Shown here in pieces: positions 40,322 to 43,431 of a stretch of 43,431 nt of DNA (its first letter is position 1; the number at the start of each line of letters is the position of its first letter). The position numbers and the translations under genes were made by a program. Source of the stretch: Paramylibacter ulvae (GTDB taxonomy: Bacteria > Pseudomonadota > Alphaproteobacteria > Rhodobacterales > Rhodobacteraceae). The notes beneath the pieces were generated by a model. It saw only the letters and a list, made by a program, of their open reading frames with translations. It did not search any database and was not told the origin of the DNA. The stretch lies in contig NZ_BMZF01000012.1 of the NCBI RefSeq assembly GCF_014652655.1, positions 1 to 43,431 on the forward strand. The letters are read 5' to 3'.

Positions 40322-40666
40322 TTACTCACTCTTCTTTTTCAATACATGCAGTGTCATAAGGCCCAGTGCCGAGAGCGACCTTTGTTCAGCTACCTCAAGG
40401 TCAGGTTACTGAAGCACTGAGCGAATTCCAAAGTCAGAATGCCAGCCCAACAGATTGGAAAACGGTGCGGTAAGTCGCTCGATCCGAGAAAGTATACCCG
40501 TTTCTCTGGCAAAATGGTTGGTGATAACGAACAGACCGTCAGGTTTACAGACCCGCGCCATTTCTTCCATGACCCTCCCAGGTTCCGGTACAACTGAAAT
40601 AATATGCATCGCAGCCACGACGTCGAATGATGCATCGGGAAATCCACCAACATGGCAGCGCATCAC
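40322..40666 (-). pseudogene. Remnant of phosphatidylethanolamine N-methyltransferase (PmtA) with an internal stop
   Basis: The reading has the PmtA core: FPDASFDVVAAMHIISVVPE, VMEEMARVCKPDGLFVITNH, then GWHSDFGIRSVLQ. A TAA at 40406-40408 interrupts it, after which the same frame resumes PDLEVAEQRSLSALGLMTLH and ends naturally at 40322. The N-terminal SAM-binding half is missing beyond about 40690. It is a chromosome-derived scrap, inactive by both truncation and the nonsense codon, that separates the RNA-repair cassette from the TTT operon. Confidence 0.85.
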
Positions 40667-40697
40667 CCGTATTGTGAATTTGCCCGTTTTTGTTATA

Positions 40698-40775
40698 ATT
40701 TGTCCTATTTAAGAACAAATATAAGCATTTTTTGAACAAATAATCACATAATGTGTAAAATTTGTCTTGATTTGT
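40698..40775. promoter_or_regulatory. AT-rich control region with five ATTTGT/ACAAAT hexamers
   Basis: ATTTGT occurs at 40698, 40760 and 40770, and its complement ACAAAT at 40715 and 40736, giving two inverted pairs (40698-40720 and 40736-40765). The array is in the 330-bp gene-free stretch before tctC and may hold its promoter and the site for the GntR protein encoded behind tctA. The rest of the gap (40776-41024) shows no gene. Confidence 0.5.
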
Positions 40776-41024
40776 AAATATTAACCACCTAGCCTGACTA
40801 AACCTTCAACGGCTTCGCCCCAATTGGCGTGCGTGTGAAGAGGCAATATGCCGAGACGAAAGGGGAGAGTTGTATCAGCTGTATCGGAGGCACAGCCCAC
40901 TTACGTTAACGCGATGAACATTCATGACGCCGAGCCGGGAAAGCACAGCTTTTCGGGACCAGTCGGTGCACGGAGGACGCCAGACCTGTCTGGCAAACGA
41001 CATCTGTATAGGAGGAACAGAACT

Positions 41025-41990
41025 ATGTTTTATAAAAGCTTGAAAGCCACACTCGGCATTGCACTTGGTGCAGCCGTACTTGGGACATCTTTGGCCGCGG
41101 CGGATTTCCCGACCCGCGATATTCGTCTGATCGTGCCATGGCCCGCAGGCGGCGGCGCAGACGCAATCTCACGCAAGATCAGTAATATCGCTGAGCAAAG
41201 TTTACCAAAGTCCATCTATGTGGAAAACATTGCTGGTGCAGTCACTGCCACTGGGCTGATCCAGATGTCCAATGCGCGTCCCGATGGACACACCGTTGGC
41301 GTCCTCACTTATGACAGTGTCATCACCTTGCCGCGCGGCGAAATGGTACCGGGCTATTCGCTCGACAACATGAAGTTAATTGCGCGCATCACTTCTGAGG
41401 CAGACGCCATTGTTGTCTCTAAGCATTCGGGGATCGAAAGCTACGAGGATCTGATTGCCCGCGCCAAGGAAAACCCCGGCCAAGTACGTGTCGGCGTGGC
41501 CCCTAAGGGCTCTGGCCCCTACCTCTCCGTTATGCAGCTGGAAAAATTGCTAGACGTGGACTTTAACGTCATCACCTATGCTGGCTCGTCCAGCGCAGAA
41601 GCTGAAGCGTTGCTTTCTGGCGAATTGGATGCGGCAATCTCAAGCCTCGGAGACTTTAGCGGCATCTTAGCCTCTGGCGATGCCAAGGGTGTGGTCGAAT
41701 TGACTTCAGTACAAAACGCCACTTACACCGACGTGCCTACGCTGAAATCCAAAGGTCACGACCTACAGACGGGTAGCTTCATCGTGCTCGCCGCTCCGGC
41801 AAACACGCCGGATGATGCGGTCGAGACGCTGGAGACCACTTTCAAGTCGGCCTATGACAGCGCCGAATTCCAGGACTGGTTAGCGCAGATTGGCGTAACC
41901 GCCGATTGGTTGGGATCCGATGAAGTTGTCACATGGACCGAAAATCTGCAAACCAAGACGTTCACGTTGATGGACGAACTGGATCTGTAA
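41025..41990 (+). CDS. TctC-type periplasmic solute-binding protein (first TTT system)
   Basis: The 321-residue protein has a signal peptide (KATLGIALGAAVLGTSLAAA, cleaved before DFPTRDIRL) and the Bug/TctC fold with IVPWPAGGGADAISRKI, VENIAGA and RPDGHTVGVL. ATG 41025 follows TAGGAGG at a good distance; reading further upstream in frame gives basic sequence before the signal peptide that is not family-like. It binds the transported acid and delivers it to TctB/TctA. Its sequence differs clearly from the TctC at 21582, so the two systems probably take up different solutes. Confidence 0.91.
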   Translation: MFYKSLKATLGIALGAAVLGTSLAAADFPTRDIRLIVPWPAGGGADAISRKISNIAEQSLPKSIYVENIAGAVTATGLIQMSNARPDGHTVGVLTYDSVITLPRGEMVPGYSLDNMKLIARITSEADAIVVSKHSGIESYEDLIARAKENPGQVRVGVAPKGSGPYLSVMQLEKLLDVDFNVITYAGSSSAEAEALLSGELDAAISSLGDFSGILASGDAKGVVELTSVQNATYTDVPTLKSKGHDLQTGSFIVLAAPANTPDDAVETLETTFKSAYDSAEFQDWLAQIGVTADWLGSDEVVTWTENLQTKTFTLMDELDL

Positions 41991-41992
41991 TC

Positions 41993-42051
41993 CTCCACAC
42001 CAAAGACATGGCTTTGGTGGAGCCAGCGACGCTGATGACGGCGCCGCTGGC
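41993..42051 (+). terminator. Two consecutive hairpins between tctC and tctB
   Basis: The first stem joins CTCCA+CCAAAG (41993-42005, CA bulge) to CTTTGG+TGGAG (42012-42022). The second joins GCCAGCG (42022-42028) to CGCTGGC (42045-42051). Placed directly after the binding-protein stop, they probably attenuate or stabilise transcripts so that TctC exceeds the membrane subunits. Confidence 0.65.
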
Positions 42052-42148
42052 AAAACGCCACTTTTTTCGCGCTCAGGGCAAATGTGAGGTCATCCGTTGC
42101 AACCGACCGCGCTGACGCACCCGATCACGCCCAACCCAGGAGAAGACG

Positions 42149-42598
42149 ATGCTCTTACATAAGCAAATGGTATTTCTGTATGTCACTCTCGCAGTGTCTG
42201 CTGGTTATTTAGTCACGGCTCTGAGTTTGGGCCCTCCGATTGCCGAGAGCGGGTTGACGCCTGCCTTCTTTCCAACCCTTGTAGGCGGCGCGGCGATTGT
42301 CTTTTGCAGCATCTTGATTGTGCAGGCGCTGCAAGCCAAGCCAGAAACCGCACCAGCGGATGACGCGCGACGCTACACACATGTTTGGGTCGTGGTGGCG
42401 ATCTTCTTTTACATTGTGGCGTTCAAGCCGCTTGGCTATTTCTTGTCGTCCGGCCTTTTCGTCTTTACGCTAATACTGCTGTTTTCAAACTTCGAGAAGT
42501 TGGTCCTCAAGGCTATTATCTCGGCTGCAATCGTCGGGATTGCCTTTGTCATGTTTCAACAATTGTTCGGGGTCCGCCTCCCGACGCTGTGGGGTTAA
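42149..42598 (+). CDS. tctB: TctB-type small membrane subunit (first TTT system)
   Basis: The 149-residue protein has four hydrophobic segments: MVFLYVTLAVSAGYLVTAL, FPTLVGGAAIVFCSILIVQA, VWVVVAIFFYIVAFKPLGYF and the paired LVLKAIISAAIVGIAFVMF. AGGAGA stands nine bases before the ATG. TctB is the least conserved subunit and its role is structural or coupling. tctA starts three bases after its stop. Confidence 0.88.
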   Translation: MLLHKQMVFLYVTLAVSAGYLVTALSLGPPIAESGLTPAFFPTLVGGAAIVFCSILIVQALQAKPETAPADDARRYTHVWVVVAIFFYIVAFKPLGYFLSSGLFVFTLILLFSNFEKLVLKAIISAAIVGIAFVMFQQLFGVRLPTLWG

Positions 42599-42601
42599 GT
42601 C

Positions 42602-43431
42602 ATGGATTTCATCTTCCTCGTTTTCAGCAGCTTGTCATTGCTGGCCGATCCGCTCAACCTCACTTACGTAATCCTTGGCTTTGTGATCGGCACGGTTTTT
42701 GCTGCCATTCCCGGCCTGACTGCAACGTTAGCAATGGCGCTACTTTTGCCACTGACCTATTCGCTCAGCGTCGAAACCGCGCTGATGGCCTGTGCGAGCA
42801 TCTATATGGCTGGCATGTGCGGTGGATCGATCACGGCCACAACGATCAACATTCCCGGCGCGCCATCCTCTATGATGACCGCGCTTGACGGGTATCCGAT
42901 GCAGTTGAAAGGTAAAGGCGCACTGGCGCTTGGGCATGCGGCGCTTGGCTCGATGTTTGGCGGTGCAGTGGGGGCGTTATTACTGATTGCCGTCGCACCA
43001 TTCGTGGCTGAACTGTCGCTTTTGGTAAAAACCACCGGGAAGTTTTCACTTCTGGCCTTTGCTTTGATAGTCGTAGTGATCGCGCAACGCGGTCGCATTC
43101 CACAGGCCGGGCTGGCCGCCTGTATCGGACTGATGCTGGCTACCGTCGGGCTTGATGCAATGGAGCCTATTACCCGCTTTACCTATGGCTATTCCAGCCT
43201 GACCGCTGGGATCGATCTGATGCCAGTGATCATAGGCACCTTTGCCATTGCCGAGGTGCTGATGCAAGCGTGCACGCGCGCAGATATCAGCGCCGCGACC
43301 GCAGCCGCCAACAAGGTTAAGATCCGCCGCCGTGATTTCCTACCCCCGTTGTCGGACATCCGAAAGATCGGCTTTGGCTGCTATTTCAAATCCTGCTTGA
43401 TAGGTTATTTTGTTGGTACATTGCCAGGTGC
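42602..43431 (+). CDS. tctA: TctA large membrane subunit (5' part, continues at position 1)
   Basis: The N-terminal half of the TctA whose C-terminal half is at 1-824. The frame stays open to the window end and stays in phase across the 127-bp overlap. Family landmarks are FAAIPGLTATLAMALLLPLT, AGMCGGSITATTINIPGAPS and ALDGYPMQLKGKGALALGH. The ATG is three bases after the tctB stop. It forms the ion-coupled permease of the first TTT system. Confidence 0.93.
   Translation, partial: MDFIFLVFSSLSLLADPLNLTYVILGFVIGTVFAAIPGLTATLAMALLLPLTYSLSVETALMACASIYMAGMCGGSITATTINIPGAPSSMMTALDGYPMQLKGKGALALGHAALGSMFGGAVGALLLIAVAPFVAELSLLVKTTGKFSLLAFALIVVVIAQRGRIPQAGLAACIGLMLATVGLDAMEPITRFTYGYSSLTAGIDLMPVIIGTFAIAEVLMQACTRADISAATAAANKVKIRRRDFLPPLSDIRKIGFGCYFKSCLIGYFVGTLPG
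43305..43431. repeat. Right copy of the 127-bp terminal overlap
   Basis: Identical to 1-127. See the left copy: the window is the linear form of a 43,304-bp circle. Confidence 0.93.

Noticed and set aside
1-43431. CRISPR arrays, rRNA genes, intact insertion sequences, conjugation genes
   Set aside because: None were recognised on either strand.

Overview
The first 127 bases (1-127) recur exactly as the last 127 (43305-43431), and the tctA gene cut by the window edge reads on in frame across that join. The window is therefore most simply a complete circular replicon of 43,304 bp, linearised by an assembler inside tctA. A parA/parB pair next to a divergently placed replication protein with a DnaA domain-I-like C-terminus matches the DnaA-like plasmid type of Rhodobacterales. 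Together with tripartite tricarboxylate transporters and a PmtA remnant this points to an accessory plasmid of a Roseobacter-group alphaproteobacterium. No conjugation genes are visible.

Layout, going round the circle. (1) 41025-43431 and 1-1669: a TctC-TctB-TctA uptake system with a GntR/FCD regulator. (2) 1839-5461: a patchwork with a membrane-anchored unknown protein, a sulfatase remnant, an intact altronate/galactarate dehydratase-type gene and the 3' stump of a sugar ABC ATPase. (3) 5468-10204: the backbone, made of a Fic AMP-transferase, parB, parA, an intergenic origin candidate and the DnaA-like rep gene. Two copies of a 24-bp palindrome lie in and behind parAB. (4) 10209-18406: a homoprotocatechuate meta-cleavage pathway (hpaF-E-D, hpaG-H-I) with a MarR regulator and a single-component flavoprotein hydroxylase in place of HpaBC. 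Related palindromic sites lie upstream of both arms. (5) 18453-27403: a second catabolic unit with an IclR regulator, class III aminotransferase, metallo-beta-lactamase-fold hydrolase, second TctCBA, aldehyde dehydrogenase and Tm-1-like/UPF0261 protein; its substrate is unknown.

(6) 27484-40158: an accessory and defence island. It starts with an integrase stump, an orphan gene, an excisionase-like protein and a zinc-ribbon tyrosine recombinase. A Gabija pair (gajA-gajB), an orphan gene behind an 18-bp-periodic operator and a DUF2130 nuclease-like gene follow. It ends with an RNA-repair cassette: an RtcR-like regulator divergent from a tRNA-Asn(GUU) gene that sits 34 bp upstream of rtcB.

The RNA-repair cassette is the most unusual part. 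A full tRNA gene lies in the rtcB leader, behind a strong hairpin. The RtcR-like protein has lost the GAFTGA loop that sigma-54 activators need. A tRNA-supply-and-repair or damage-sensing module beside Gabija is a plausible new arrangement. The plasmid as a whole combines uptake and breakdown of organic acids and aromatics with phage defence.
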